DNA of 64,000 nt from Pseudomonas sp. LD120 (GCF_009861525.1 NZ_WVHL01000005.1:806001-870000), one strand, 5' to 3'; counted from the first letter of the stretch, positions 35,958 to 45,011 are shown. A program made the numbers and translations. Notes: generated by a model from the sequence alone, not told the origin.

Positions 35958-37526
35958 TCAGCGGCTCAAGTACATCCGAGTCGTCAGCAGGTACACCGGC
36001 AGTCCCGACACCAGAATCAGCAGCGCCGCATAAGGTGCTGCGGCTGCAAATTCCACATTCGCGGTATGTGCCCAAACCTCCGTGGCCAGAGTGCTCAGCC
36101 CAGTCGGGCTGAGCAGCAAGGTGGCGGTCAGCTCTTTCATGGCGTCCAGAAACACCAAGGCGAAAGCTGCGCCCAGTGCTGGGAAAATGATCGGCAAGGT
36201 CACCCGGCAAAAAGCGCTGAACGAGGATGCCCCCAGCGTTCTTGCGGCTTCCTCCAGCTGCGGCGCGGCTTTGTTCAGCGCCGTGCGGATTGGCGCTTGC
36301 GCCAATGGCAAGAACAGCAGGGCATATGCAATGAGTAGTAAGGCTGAGGTCTGATACAGCGCCGGTACGTAATGCAGGGCGAAATACACCAGGCTCAGTG
36401 CGATGACCAAGCCTGGTAGGGCGTGCAGTAAATAGGGCAGGCGTTCGGCCCAGATTGCCAGTTGCCCCCGGTAGCGCACGACCAGCAGCCCCACCGGCAC
36501 CGCGAGTATCAAGCATGCAGCGGCACCGCCCAGGGAGAGCGCCAGCGACGAGAGTAGGGCCTCGCTGATGGCGGCGACAGGGAAGGCGGCCGATGAGCCC
36601 ACCGCTAACCAGTAGGCAAGCATTGCCAGGGGGACGCCGCTGCCGATCAGGGTCAGTAGCAAGCAGTAAAGTTGTCCGCCGATGGTCCAGTGTCCCAGGC
36701 GAACCTGCTCGGCCTGTCGCGCTGCGCCTTGGCCGGTGCGCACGTGCCGAGCTTTGCCGCGAGCCCGCAGTTCCACTCCCAGCAAAATCAGGCACAGTGC
36801 CAGCAGTACAGCCGAAAGCATTGCGGCATTGGCGTTGCTGAACTCCAGTTCGAATTGCTGATAGATCGCCGTGGTGAAGGTTTGCAGTCCGATGATGGAC
36901 AGCGCGCCGAACTCCACCAGCATGTGCAGCGCGATCAGCAGCGATCCTGCCAGTAATGAGGGCCAGAGCAGGGGCAGAGTGATTTTACAGAACACGCCCC
37001 AGCGATTCTGTCCCAGGGTGCGGGCAGACTCCTCAAGCGAGGGATCGAGATTGCGCAGGGTGGCTGCCACGGGTAGGAACACCAGCGGATATTTGGACAA
37101 GGTCATGACCAGAATCGCCCCGGCCAACCCTTCGAATCCTGAACTTAGGGACACCCAAGTGAAGCTGCTGACAAAGGCCGGTACGGCAAATGGCAGGCAC
37201 AGCAGGACGCCCCAGATCCGCCGTCCTGGTAGATCACTGCGCTCCAGCAGCCAGGCCAGAGACAGGCCGATAGCGGCACTTGCGAGGGTGACCCCGAGCA
37301 TCAGCAGCAGGGTATTGCTCAGCAGGCGCAATACGTAGGGGCGCCACAGCAGATGCAGGGCTTCAGCCCAGCCTGCTTGCCAGGCCTTGAGCCCGACGTA
37401 CAACAGTGGCAGCAGACTCAGGCACACCAGCATCAGGACCGGAAACAGCAGCCAGATCGATGGTCGCTTGCGCTGCGGTGCGTAGCCGGCTCCTGCTGTG
37501 GCGCTAATCGAGAGTGATGGGCGCAT
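35958..37526 (-). CDS. Iron(III)-type ABC transporter permease
   Basis: A 522-aa inner-membrane permease made of two fused halves, each with about six helices and an EAA loop (EESARTLGQNRWGVFCKITLPL and EEAARTLGASSFSAFCRVTLPI, abbreviated at their ends). This fused form is typical of FbpB/SfuB-like ferric iron importers. It overlaps the stop of the binding-protein gene by 1 nt (TAATG). No ATP-binding subunit gene is adjacent, so the transporter must borrow one or have it elsewhere. Confidence 0.88.
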   Translation of the reverse strand: MRPSLSISATAGAGYAPQRKRPSIWLLFPVLMLVCLSLLPLLYVGLKAWQAGWAEALHLLWRPYVLRLLSNTLLLMLGVTLASAAIGLSLAWLLERSDLPGRRIWGVLLCLPFAVPAFVSSFTWVSLSSGFEGLAGAILVMTLSKYPLVFLPVAATLRNLDPSLEESARTLGQNRWGVFCKITLPLLWPSLLAGSLLIALHMLVEFGALSIIGLQTFTTAIYQQFELEFSNANAAMLSAVLLALCLILLGVELRARGKARHVRTGQGAARQAEQVRLGHWTIGGQLYCLLLTLIGSGVPLAMLAYWLAVGSSAAFPVAAISEALLSSLALSLGGAAACLILAVPVGLLVVRYRGQLAIWAERLPYLLHALPGLVIALSLVYFALHYVPALYQTSALLLIAYALLFLPLAQAPIRTALNKAAPQLEEAARTLGASSFSAFCRVTLPIIFPALGAAFALVFLDAMKELTATLLLSPTGLSTLATEVWAHTANVEFAAAAPYAALLILVSGLPVYLLTTRMYLSR

Positions 37527-38539
37527 TAAATCAGGCCGACGTCACGTTCCAGTTCCAGAGCTTGCTCGGCATTGCCCAGATCGGCTGGAGTCACTTTCGG
37601 GGCTTCAAGTTCGCTGAAGGGCTTGAGTCCGCGATCCGACTGCATGCCTTTGTGCAGTGGATATTCTGCCGTGGTCTGGGTAATGACCCGCTGGCCTTCC
37701 TCGCTGGCCATGTAGGCGAGGAATTGCTGGGCTTCTTTTGGGTGTTTGCTGGATTTGAGCACTGCGGCGCTGGAGACAGTGATCAGTCCGCCGACATCGC
37801 CGCCGGTGAAGTAATGCAGTTTGGAGTCCAGTTGGCCTTTTTCCCGTTGCAGGGCGAACCAGTAGTAGTTGTTCACCAGCACCGTGGCCACTTCGCCGTT
37901 TTCCACGGCCTTCAGGGCTACCATGTTGTTGCTGTAGATCTTGCCGAAGGCACGCAGGCCGGTTAGCCATTCTTCGGCGGCGTCCAGGCCGTGCAGTTTG
38001 ATGATGGCTACTGCTTGTTCCTGAAATGCGCCGCTGGTAGGAACGAAGCCGACCTTGCCTTGCCATTGGGGCTGGGAGAACGCCATTACCGACGTGGGCA
38101 GCTCTTTTTCATCGATGAGTTTCGGGTTGAAGGCGGCCACCCGTACTCGGGCGGTAATGCCGATCCAGGTGCCGTTGCCGGCCACATATTCCTTGGGTAG
38201 TACGGCCAGGGTCGTGGCGTCGGTTTGTGCTAACAGGCCTTGTTCGCCGAGTTTGTTCAGGGGTGGGGATTCTTCGGTGTAGATCACGTCGGCGGGGGAG
38301 CGGTTGCCTTCCTCGACAATTTGGCTGGCCAGTTGATTGCTGCTGCCTTTGCGCACGTTGACGTGGATGCCGGTCTTGGCCTCGAAGGCCTTGGCGATGG
38401 CATCGCCGACTTCCTTATGTTGGCCGTTGTACAGGGTCAGAGAGGCTTGGTCGGCTGCTTGGGTAAGGGGGGATGCCAGGGCCAATCCCAGCAAGGTGAT
38501 GAGAAGGGATGTTGGAAGGAGGGTATGTCTGAACATCAT
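37526..38539 (-). CDS. Periplasmic ferric iron-type substrate-binding protein
   Basis: A 337-aa extracellular solute-binding protein of the FbpA/FutA class. It has a signal peptide ending LTQAADQ (about residue 29), then LTLYNGQHKEVGDAIAKAFE, DVIYTEES and a central VLVNNYYWFALQRE with the paired tyrosines that bind iron in this family. It delivers its ligand to the downstream permease. The upstream AT-rich stretch (about 38575-38605) contains a weak Fur-box-like sequence, not strong enough for a call. Start is ATG 38539 or the adjacent 38536. Confidence 0.88.
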   Translation of the reverse strand: MMFRHTLLPTSLLITLLGLALASPLTQAADQASLTLYNGQHKEVGDAIAKAFEAKTGIHVNVRKGSSNQLASQIVEEGNRSPADVIYTEESPPLNKLGEQGLLAQTDATTLAVLPKEYVAGNGTWIGITARVRVAAFNPKLIDEKELPTSVMAFSQPQWQGKVGFVPTSGAFQEQAVAIIKLHGLDAAEEWLTGLRAFGKIYSNNMVALKAVENGEVATVLVNNYYWFALQREKGQLDSKLHYFTGGDVGGLITVSSAAVLKSSKHPKEAQQFLAYMASEEGQRVITQTTAEYPLHKGMQSDRGLKPFSELEAPKVTPADLGNAEQALELERDVGLI

Positions 38540-38667
38540 TCGCAGGTTTCCTCACTGTTGTGCCGCAAAAACTTGTAACAATCATAAACGATATTGTTTC
38601 TCATGTGCGCTTTGCGGGTTGGACTGCAGGCGAGGGGGGGCGGTGGAATGGCTAGGGGAAGAAACGC

Positions 38668-38691
38668 AAAAACCCGCTTTCGCGGGTTTTT
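38668..38691 (-). terminator. Terminator of the downstream tRNA-Leu unit
   Basis: AAAAACCCGC (38668-38677) and GCGGGTTTTT (38682-38691) form a 10-bp stem with a TTTC loop. On the minus strand it ends in a T5 run, placed 35 nt past the tRNA 3' end. Confidence 0.85.
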
Positions 38692-38725
38692 GTGAGACTT
38701 GAGAGCGTGGCTCTCAAGTTTGAAT

Positions 38726-38812
38726 TGGTGCCCAGAAGAAGACTCGAACTTCCACGACCTTGCGGTCACCAGCACCTGAAGCTGGCGTGTCTACCAATTT
38801 CACCATCTGGGC
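38726..38812 (-). tRNA. tRNA-Leu (CAG), copy 2
   Basis: An 87-nt gene including an encoded 3' CCA. The acceptor stem is GCCCAGA/TCTGGGC, the anticodon stem CCAGC/GCTGG encloses the loop TTCAGGT (anticodon CAG), and a long variable arm (about TGACCGCAAGGTCG) marks it as a class II leucine tRNA. The T arm contains TTCGAGT. It decodes CUG, the commonest leucine codon in this genome. The sequence is identical to the copy at 38972-39058. Confidence 0.95.
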
Positions 38813-38845
38813 GATATCGACGTCGTCACCGTGTCGATGGAGCGC

Positions 38846-38874
38846 ACTATACGGAGAGCGTTTTGATCTGTAAA
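38846..38874 (-). promoter_or_regulatory. Sigma-70 promoter of tRNA-Leu copy 2
   Basis: On the minus strand TTTACA (38869-38874) and TATAGT (38846-38851) are separated by exactly 17 nt, 34 nt before the tRNA 5' end. The same boxes and spacing precede the other copy. Confidence 0.8.
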
Positions 38875-38913
38875 CCCCTGTTTTGGTTTTATTAAATCAA
38901 ACACTTAGAACGC

Positions 38914-38937
38914 AAAAACCCGCTTTCGCGGGTTTTT
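38914..38937 (-). terminator. Terminator of the upstream tRNA-Leu unit
   Basis: Identical 10-bp stem and TTTC loop to the one at 38668-38691 (arms 38914-38923 and 38928-38937), with a T5 run on the minus strand. It lies 35 nt past the tRNA at 38972-39058. Confidence 0.85.
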
Positions 38938-38971
38938 GTGAGACTTGAAAGCGCGGCTCTCAAGTTTGAAT

Positions 38972-39058
38972 TGGTGCCCAGAAGAAGACTCGAACTTCCA
39001 CGACCTTGCGGTCACCAGCACCTGAAGCTGGCGTGTCTACCAATTTCACCATCTGGGC
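38972..39058 (-). tRNA. tRNA-Leu (CAG), copy 1
   Basis: Second 87-nt leucine tRNA gene with anticodon CAG, long variable arm and encoded CCA, identical to the copy 246 nt away. Each copy has its own promoter and terminator, so the pair arose by duplication of a whole transcription unit. Confidence 0.95.
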
Positions 39059-39092
39059 AGTATCGATAACGTCTCCGTTGTCGATGGCGCGC

Positions 39093-39121
39093 ACTATACG
39101 TATGCGCTCTTGAACTGTAAA
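39093..39121 (-). promoter_or_regulatory. Sigma-70 promoter of tRNA-Leu copy 1
   Basis: On the minus strand TTTACA (39116-39121) and TATAGT (39093-39098) have a 17-nt spacer. The boxes and the GTGCG next to the -10 are conserved with copy 2, while most of the spacer has diverged. Confidence 0.8.
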
Positions 39122-39284
39122 CCCCTTGGCGGCAAAAAAAATAAAAAAAGCGGGTGCAGGTCGTAGGTGAGATGTCTCTGAGCCGATGGCCAGGATTTTT
39201 CCAGTGTTGTCTGAGCCTGAAATTTCCCGTTTCAATACGCGTATGCCAAACTAACCCGCATATAGACAAGGTGAAATTTATCTA

Positions 39285-41912
39285 ATGGCCGATTGGCAGT
39301 CCCTCGATCCCGAGGCCGCTCGTGAAGCGGAAAAATACGAAAACCCTATTCCTAGCCGCGAACTCATCCTCCAGCACCTTGCTGATCGGGGTTCGCCTGC
39401 TAGTCGCGAGCAGTTGGTAGAAGAGTTCGGTCTGACCACAGAAGACCAGCTTGAAGCCTTGCGCCGCCGTCTACGCGCCATGGAGCGCGACGCTCAATTG
39501 ATCTACACACGCCGTGGCACATATGCGCCGGTGGACAAGCTCGACCTGATTCTCGGGCGCATCAGCGGTCACCGCGACGGCTTCGGCTTTTTGGTGCCGG
39601 ACGATGGCAGCGACGACTTGTTCATGAGCCCGGCACAAATGCGCCTGGTGTTTGATGGCGACCGTGCGCTGGCGCGCGTATCCGGCCTGGACCGTCGCGG
39701 TCGTCGCGAAGGTGTGATTGTCGAAGTGGTGTCCCGTGCCCACGAAAGCATCGTTGGCCGCTATTTCGAAGAAGGCGGTATCGGCTTCGTGGTGGCTGAC
39801 AACCCGAAGATCCAGCAGGAAGTGCTGGTAACGCCGGGGCGCAACGCCAACGCCAAGGTGGGGCAGTTCGTTGAGGTGAAGATCACTCACTGGCCAACGC
39901 CGCGCTTCCAGCCACAAGGCGATGTGGTGGAGGTGGTGGGTAACTACATGGCCCCAGGCATGGAAATCGACGTTGCCCTGCGCACCTACGATATTCCCCA
40001 TGTCTGGCCTGAGGCCGTGCTCAAAGAAGCCGCCAAGCTCAAGCCGGAAGTGGAAGAAAAGGACAAAGAGAAGCGCATCGACCTGCGCGATCTGCCGTTC
40101 GTCACCATCGATGGAGAAGATGCTCGCGACTTCGACGACGCCGTTTTCTGCGAAGCCAAGCCGGGCAAGCTGCGCCTCTTCGGCGGTGGCTGGAAGCTGT
40201 ACGTGGCGATTGCCGACGTTTCCAGCTATGTGAAGATTGGTTCGGCCCTGGATGCTGAAGCTCAAGTGCGTGGTAACTCGGTGTATTTCCCTGAGCGGGT
40301 GATCCCGATGCTGCCTGAACAGCTGTCTAACGGTCTGTGCTCGCTGAACCCGAAAGTTGATCGTTTGGCCATGGTTTGTGAAATGACCATTTCCAAATCC
40401 GGCGAGATGACCGATTACCAGTTCTATGAGGCGGTGATCCACTCCAAGGCGCGCCTGACCTATAACAAGGTCAGCACCATGCTCGAGCAGCCGAAAACCA
40501 GTGAAGCCAAGCAGCTTCGCGGTGAGTATGGTGATGTCTTGCCGCATCTGAAGCAGTTGTACGCCTTGTACAAGGTTCTGCTGGGGGCTCGCCATACCCG
40601 TGGCGCCATCGACTTCGAGACTCAGGAAACCCGGATCATCTTCGGTTCCGAGCGCAAGATCGCCGAGATTCGTCCGACCACGCGCAACGATGCTCATAAG
40701 CTGATCGAAGAATGCATGCTAGCGGCCAACGTGGCCACTGCCGAATTTCTCAAGAAACACGAAATTCCGGCCTTGTACCGGGTGCACGATGGCCCGCCGC
40801 CGGAGCGTCTGGAGAAGCTGCGCGCCTTTCTGGGCGAATTGGGCCTGTCGCTGCATAAAGGCAAGGATGGTCCGACGCCGAAGGATTATCAGGCACTGCT
40901 GGAAACCATCAAGGATCGTCCGGATTACCACTTGATCCAGACCGTAATGCTGCGCTCCCTGAGTCAGGCGGTGTACAGCGCCGATAACCAGGGCCACTTC
41001 GGTCTGAATTACGAAGCCTATACCCACTTCACCTCGCCGATCCGGCGTTACCCTGACCTGCTGACTCATCGGGCCATCCGCAGTGTCATCCACTCCAAGC
41101 AAGACACGCCGCACGTGCGGCGCGCCGGGGCGATGAGCATTCCGAAAGCGCGTATTTATCCGTATGACGAGGCCACGCTGGAGCAACTCGGCGAGCAATG
41201 CTCGATGAGTGAGCGCCGCGCCGACGAGGCCACTCGCGACGTGGTGAACTGGCTCAAGTGCGAGTTCATGAAGGATCGTGTGGGTGAGTCCTTCCCAGGG
41301 GTGATCACGGCGGTGACCGGATTCGGCCTATTCGTCGAACTGACCGACATCTATGTCGAAGGCTTGGTGCATGTCACCGCCTTGCCGGGTGATTACTACC
41401 ACTTTGATCCCGTGCATCACCGCCTGGCCGGCGAGCGTACCGGTCGTAGCTTCCGTCTGGGCGATACCGTGGAAGTGCGGGTCATGCGTGTCGATCTGGA
41501 CGAGCGCAAGATCGATTTCGAGATGGCGGAAAAAACCATCAACGCGCCGATTGGTCGCAAGAAGCGTGGCACTACGGATGTGCCTGCGGGCAAGGCCGCG
41601 GATGAACCCGTGCCGGCCAAGTCAGGGCGTCGTGGTTCGGCCAAGGACAAAGCGGTCGAGGCTTATCGTCCTAGCGATGCCGCGGCAAAAAATGCCGAAG
41701 TGCGTAAAAGTCGTGAAATGAAGCAGGCGCTGCTGGCTGAAGCCAAAAGCGGTGGTAAAGCGGCGTCTGGGGGAAAGTCCGGTAAGCCGGCTCCGGCCAG
41801 AGATAGCGACAAGCCCGCCAAGCCGAGCAAACATCGTAAGGGTCCGTCCAAGGCGGGCTCCGCTTCCGGTGCGAAAAGCGGCGGGGCGCGTAAACCTAAG
41901 GCCAAGTCATGA
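39285..41912 (+). CDS. rnr: Ribonuclease R
   Basis: Processive 3'-5' exoribonuclease of the RNB family, active on structured RNA. The 875-aa protein has an N-terminal helix-turn-helix region (SRELILQHLADRGSPASREQ), cold-shock domains, the RNB active site (VTIDGEDARDFDDAVF) near residue 280, an S1 domain (GVITAVTGFGLFVELTDIYVEGL) and a long Lys/Ala/Ser-rich tail (about 750-875) like the one that binds ribosomes and tmRNA in E. coli. rlmB overlaps by 4 nt. Confidence 0.97.
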   Translation: MADWQSLDPEAAREAEKYENPIPSRELILQHLADRGSPASREQLVEEFGLTTEDQLEALRRRLRAMERDAQLIYTRRGTYAPVDKLDLILGRISGHRDGFGFLVPDDGSDDLFMSPAQMRLVFDGDRALARVSGLDRRGRREGVIVEVVSRAHESIVGRYFEEGGIGFVVADNPKIQQEVLVTPGRNANAKVGQFVEVKITHWPTPRFQPQGDVVEVVGNYMAPGMEIDVALRTYDIPHVWPEAVLKEAAKLKPEVEEKDKEKRIDLRDLPFVTIDGEDARDFDDAVFCEAKPGKLRLFGGGWKLYVAIADVSSYVKIGSALDAEAQVRGNSVYFPERVIPMLPEQLSNGLCSLNPKVDRLAMVCEMTISKSGEMTDYQFYEAVIHSKARLTYNKVSTMLEQPKTSEAKQLRGEYGDVLPHLKQLYALYKVLLGARHTRGAIDFETQETRIIFGSERKIAEIRPTTRNDAHKLIEECMLAANVATAEFLKKHEIPALYRVHDGPPPERLEKLRAFLGELGLSLHKGKDGPTPKDYQALLETIKDRPDYHLIQTVMLRSLSQAVYSADNQGHFGLNYEAYTHFTSPIRRYPDLLTHRAIRSVIHSKQDTPHVRRAGAMSIPKARIYPYDEATLEQLGEQCSMSERRADEATRDVVNWLKCEFMKDRVGESFPGVITAVTGFGLFVELTDIYVEGLVHVTALPGDYYHFDPVHHRLAGERTGRSFRLGDTVEVRVMRVDLDERKIDFEMAEKTINAPIGRKKRGTTDVPAGKAADEPVPAKSGRRGSAKDKAVEAYRPSDAAAKNAEVRKSREMKQALLAEAKSGGKAASGGKSGKPAPARDSDKPAKPSKHRKGPSKAGSASGAKSGGARKPKAKS

Positions 41913-42676
41913 GTCAGTTGGAAAAAATCTACGGCGTGCATGCTGTGGAAGCGTTGCTGCGTCACCACCCCAAGCGGGTCAAGCAGGTCTGGTTGGCTGA
42001 AGGGCGCAGTGATCCGCGGGTTCAGGTGCTGGTGGAACTTGCCAGCCAGAACCGTGTATCGGTTGGTCAGGCCGAGCGTCGTGAAATGGACGCCTGGGTT
42101 GAGGGCGTGCACCAGGGCGTGGTGGCGGAAGTCAGTCCGAGCCAGGTATGGGGCGAGGCCATGCTCGACGAGCTGCTGGATCGTACCGAGGGCGCGCCGC
42201 TGTTGCTGGTGCTGGATGGTGTGACCGACCCGCATAACCTCGGTGCCTGCCTGCGCACCGCCGATGCGGCCGGCGCCCTGGCAGTGCTGGTGCCCAAGGA
42301 CAAATCGGCGACTCTGACGCCAACCGTACGCAAGGTCGCATGCGGCGCCGCCGAGGTGATTCCGCTGGTAGCGGTGACCAACTTGGCCCGTACCCTGGAA
42401 AAGCTTCAGCAGCGTGGCCTGTGGATCGTCGGTACCGCCGGCGAGGCCGAACAGGAGTTGTACGATCAGGACCTGACTGGCCCGACCATCATCATCATGG
42501 GGGCCGAAGGCAAGGGCATGCGTCGCCTGACCCGCGAGCACTGTGACTATCTGGTGCGTCTGCCAATGGCCGGCAGCGTCAGCAGCCTCAACGTCTCCGT
42601 GGCCACGGGTGTCTGCCTGTTCGAAGCCATGCGCCAGCGCGGCGCAAAAGCCAAGGCCGTTGCGAAGAAGGCCTGA
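41909..42676 (+). CDS. rlmB: 23S rRNA (guanosine-2251-2'-O)-methyltransferase
   Basis: SPOUT-family methyltransferase for Gm2251 in the ribosomal P site. The 255-aa protein has an N-terminal substrate-binding domain (IYGVHAVEALLRHHPKRVKQ) and the knotted domain with DPHNLGACLRTADAAG, IIIMGAEGKGM and the cofactor loop LPMAGSVSSLNVSVATGVCLFE. It is translationally coupled to rnr by an ATGA overlap, the usual rnr-rlmB pair. Confidence 0.96.
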   Translation: MSQLEKIYGVHAVEALLRHHPKRVKQVWLAEGRSDPRVQVLVELASQNRVSVGQAERREMDAWVEGVHQGVVAEVSPSQVWGEAMLDELLDRTEGAPLLLVLDGVTDPHNLGACLRTADAAGALAVLVPKDKSATLTPTVRKVACGAAEVIPLVAVTNLARTLEKLQQRGLWIVGTAGEAEQELYDQDLTGPTIIIMGAEGKGMRRLTREHCDYLVRLPMAGSVSSLNVSVATGVCLFEAMRQRGAKAKAVAKKA

Positions 42677-42685
42677 TCCTCACCT

Positions 42686-42745
42686 GTAGGAGTCGGCTTG
42701 CCGGCTAAGCGCGCGCTGCCGTCCATCGTCGGCCCGCCGGCTCCC
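42686..42745. repeat. REP doublet between rlmB and rpsF
   Basis: GTAGGAGTCGGCTTGCCGGC (42686-42705) and an inverted partner GCCGGCTCC (about 42736-42744) form the short palindromic arrangement common in fluorescens-group intergenic regions. Confidence 0.6.
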
Positions 42746-42777
42746 TCAAGTGATTGTTCAAATAATCACCAATTGCC

Positions 42778-42806
42778 TTGCGCCGCTGTTCCCCCTTCTC
42801 TACAAT
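42778..42806 (+). promoter_or_regulatory. Sigma-70 promoter of the rpsF operon
   Basis: TTGCGC (42778-42783), a 17-nt spacer and TACAAT (42801-42806). The start would fall near 42813, giving a leader of about 110 nt before rpsF. Confidence 0.6.
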
Positions 42807-42879
42807 TGCGCCCCTTGCCGTGACGGCAGGCGCATATGTGCCTATCTGTGGCAAGACACACCAGTGTCATTCACTCCTT

Positions 42880-42921
42880 GTCTGACCGCTTATAGGCGGC
42901 AGGCTACAACCCGTAAGGAGC
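42880..42921 (+). promoter_or_regulatory. Candidate S6:S18 autoregulatory leader
   Basis: A small hairpin (CCGC at 42886-42889 with GCGG at 42896-42899, loop TTATAG) sits just before the rpsF ribosome site (AAGGAG at 42914-42919). In many bacteria the S6-S18 complex represses its own mRNA by binding a CCG-containing hairpin in this place. The match here is by position and the CCG element only. Confidence 0.4.
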
Positions 42922-42925
42922 ATTC

Positions 42926-43351
42926 ATGCGTCATTACGAAATCATCTTTTTGGTCCACCCGGATCAAAGCGAGCAAGTCGGCGGCATGGTTGAGCGTTAC
43001 ACCAAGCTGATCGAAGAAGACGGCGGCAAAATCCACCGTCTGGAAGACTGGGGCCGTCGTCAACTGGCCTACGCAATCAACAATGTTCACAAGGCTCACT
43101 ACGTGATGCTGAACGTTGAGTGCACCGGTAAAGCCCTGGCTGAGCTGGAAGACAACTTCCGTTACAACGATGCTGTGATCCGTAACCTGGTCATCCGTCG
43201 CGAAGAAGCCGTCACTGGCCAATCCGAGATGCTCAAGGCTGAAGAAAACCGCAGTGAGCGCCGTGAGCGTCGTGACCGTCCTGAGCATGCTGACAGCGCC
43301 GATGGCGATGACAGCGACAACAGCGACGCCAGCGATAACGCTGACGAGTAA
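42926..43351 (+). CDS. rpsF: 30S ribosomal protein S6
   Basis: Ribosomal protein of the 30S platform, pairing with S18. The 141-aa protein has MRHYEIIFLVHPDQSEQV, the ENGGKIHRLEDWGRRQLAY-type central strand region, and an acidic Asp/Ser/Asn-rich C-terminal tail (about 110-141), the region where glutamates are added in other species. rpsR follows after 28 nt. Confidence 0.97.
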   Translation: MRHYEIIFLVHPDQSEQVGGMVERYTKLIEEDGGKIHRLEDWGRRQLAYAINNVHKAHYVMLNVECTGKALAELEDNFRYNDAVIRNLVIRREEAVTGQSEMLKAEENRSERRERRDRPEHADSADGDDSDNSDASDNADE

Positions 43352-43379
43352 TCCACGGACCTTTTGAGGAGCCAATTAC

Positions 43380-43610
43380 ATGGCACGTTTCTTCCGTCGT
43401 CGTAAATTCTGCCGCTTCACCGCTGAAGACGTGAAAGAGATCGATTACAAAGATCTCAACACTCTGAAAGCCTACGTATCCGAGACCGGCAAAATCGTCC
43501 CAAGCCGCATCACCGGTACCAAAGCTCGTTATCAGCGTCAGCTGGCCACCGCTATCAAGCGCGCCCGCTTCCTGGCCCTGCTGGCCTACACCGACAGCCA
43601 CGGCCGCTGA
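43380..43610 (+). CDS. rpsR: 30S ribosomal protein S18
   Basis: A 76-aa platform protein that binds S6 and 16S rRNA. The sequence [34 protein letters not shown] is typical. A GAGGAG site lies upstream of ATG 43380. The single Cys in KFCRF is of the type seen in zinc-independent C-minus/C-plus variants; no zinc cluster is complete. Confidence 0.97.
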
Positions 43611-43646
43611 GACCGGGCAGTCGACAAGTAGTAAGGGATTGAATGC

Positions 43647-44543
43647 ATGCGCGCCTTAGCTGAGTTCATCATGCGCGGTCGTGTGCAGGCCACGTTGGTC
43701 GTGGCCGGATCTGCGGCATTGCCGCTGTTGTTCTGGTTAAGTGCCGCTGCGGGTTGCCTTGTGCTCCTTCGGCGCGGTTCGGACGCCCTTGGCGTCCTCG
43801 GAGTCGGGGTGCTTTCAGCATTGGTTTGCTGGCACTTCCAGAAAGACCCCAGTGCACTCCTGGTGCTGCTTGGGTCTTGCGGTCTGGCGCTGGTGTTGCG
43901 CGCCGGCCACTCCTGGAACCGTGTGCTGTTGGCGAGCGTGGCGATTGCGCTGTTGTGTGTAGCGATATTGGGGACGTTGTTCAGTCCCTTTGTCGACGCG
44001 GTGACGCAGGAACTTGTAAAGGTCCTGCCACTGATGTTGGGTGAGGCCTACCAGCAGCTTTCGGTAGACCAGCGAGCCAACCTCGCTTCACTCGTTGCAC
44101 CTTTGGTGATCGGTTCGATTGCGATGATGTTTCAGGTCTTCAGTGTGCTGTGCCTGATTCTTGGGCGCTACTGGCAAGCGTCGTTGTACAACCCCGGTGG
44201 TTTTGGTCGCGAATTTCGCCAGATCAGAATCCCCAAGGGACCCTTGATGTTGCTGTTGGCATTGATGTTTGTGGGGCCTGCTCTGAGCCCGCAAATGTGG
44301 ATTATGGTGCCGTTTTGCAGCGTACCTCTGGTCCTTGCCGGGCTGGCCCTGATGCACGGGCTGGTGGCACAGAAAAGACTGGCCAATTTCTGGCTGGTTG
44401 GGGTTTACGTCACGCTGCTGCCTTTGATGCACCTGCTCGTCCCGTTGCTCGTGGTCATGACCATTGTCGACAGTCTGGTTGATTTTCGCGGTCGTTTGGC
44501 GTCGAAAGACGCTGACAACGGCTCTGCGAACGGTGAAGGTTAA
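43647..44543 (+). CDS. Multi-pass membrane protein between rpsR and rplI (YybS/DUF2232-like)
   Basis: A 298-aa hydrophobic protein with about eight predicted membrane helices, beginning LAEFIMRGRVQATLVVAGSA. Its place between rpsR and rplI and its profile recall the DUF2232/YybS family, which in Bacillus also lies near rplI. I cannot confirm the family without a profile search, and the function is unknown. A conserved GFGREFRQIRIP stretch lies in a cytosolic loop near residue 188. Confidence 0.75.
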   Translation: MRALAEFIMRGRVQATLVVAGSAALPLLFWLSAAAGCLVLLRRGSDALGVLGVGVLSALVCWHFQKDPSALLVLLGSCGLALVLRAGHSWNRVLLASVAIALLCVAILGTLFSPFVDAVTQELVKVLPLMLGEAYQQLSVDQRANLASLVAPLVIGSIAMMFQVFSVLCLILGRYWQASLYNPGGFGREFRQIRIPKGPLMLLLALMFVGPALSPQMWIMVPFCSVPLVLAGLALMHGLVAQKRLANFWLVGVYVTLLPLMHLLVPLLVVMTIVDSLVDFRGRLASKDADNGSANGEG

Positions 44544-44564
44544 AAGTTAAGAGGTTATTACCAA

Positions 44565-45011
44565 ATGGAACTGATCCTGCTGGAAAAAATCGCCAACCTG
44601 GGCAACCTGGGCGATAAGGTAAACGTTAAGGCTGGTTACGGCCGTAACTACCTGCTGCCTTTCGGCAAAGCCACCGCTGCTACCGCTGCCAACCTGGCTG
44701 CGTTCGAAGCGCGTCGTGCTGAGCTGGAAAAACTGGCTGCAGACAAGAAGGCTTCTGCCGAAACTCGCGCTGCGCAACTGGCTGAGCTGGAAGTGACCAT
44801 CACTGCCACCGCCGGTGACGAAGGCAAGCTGTTCGGTTCGATCGGCACTCACGACATCGCTGATGCACTGACCGCCTCGGGCGTTGAAGTGGCAAAAAGC
44901 GAAGTTCGTCTGCCGAACGGCACCATCCGCAACGTAGGTGAATTCGACGTAGCCGTGCACCTGCACGCTGAAGTTGAAGCGACCGTACGCGTTGTCGTGG
45001 TGGCTGCTTAA
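44565..45011 (+). CDS. rplI: 50S ribosomal protein L9
   Basis: A 148-aa protein bound near the L1 stalk, affecting frame maintenance. It has the N-terminal domain (MELILLEKIANLGNLGDKVNVKAGYGRNYL), the long connecting helix and a C-terminal domain (GKLFGSIGTHDIADAL). It ends 47 nt before the terminator at 45058. Confidence 0.97.
   Translation: MELILLEKIANLGNLGDKVNVKAGYGRNYLLPFGKATAATAANLAAFEARRAELEKLAADKKASAETRAAQLAELEVTITATAGDEGKLFGSIGTHDIADALTASGVEVAKSEVRLPNGTIRNVGEFDVAVHLHAEVEATVRVVVVAA

Noticed and set aside
38575..38605. Fur box upstream of the iron-binding protein gene
   Set aside because: The AT-rich stretch matches the 19-bp consensus at only about 10 positions, which is too weak to annotate.
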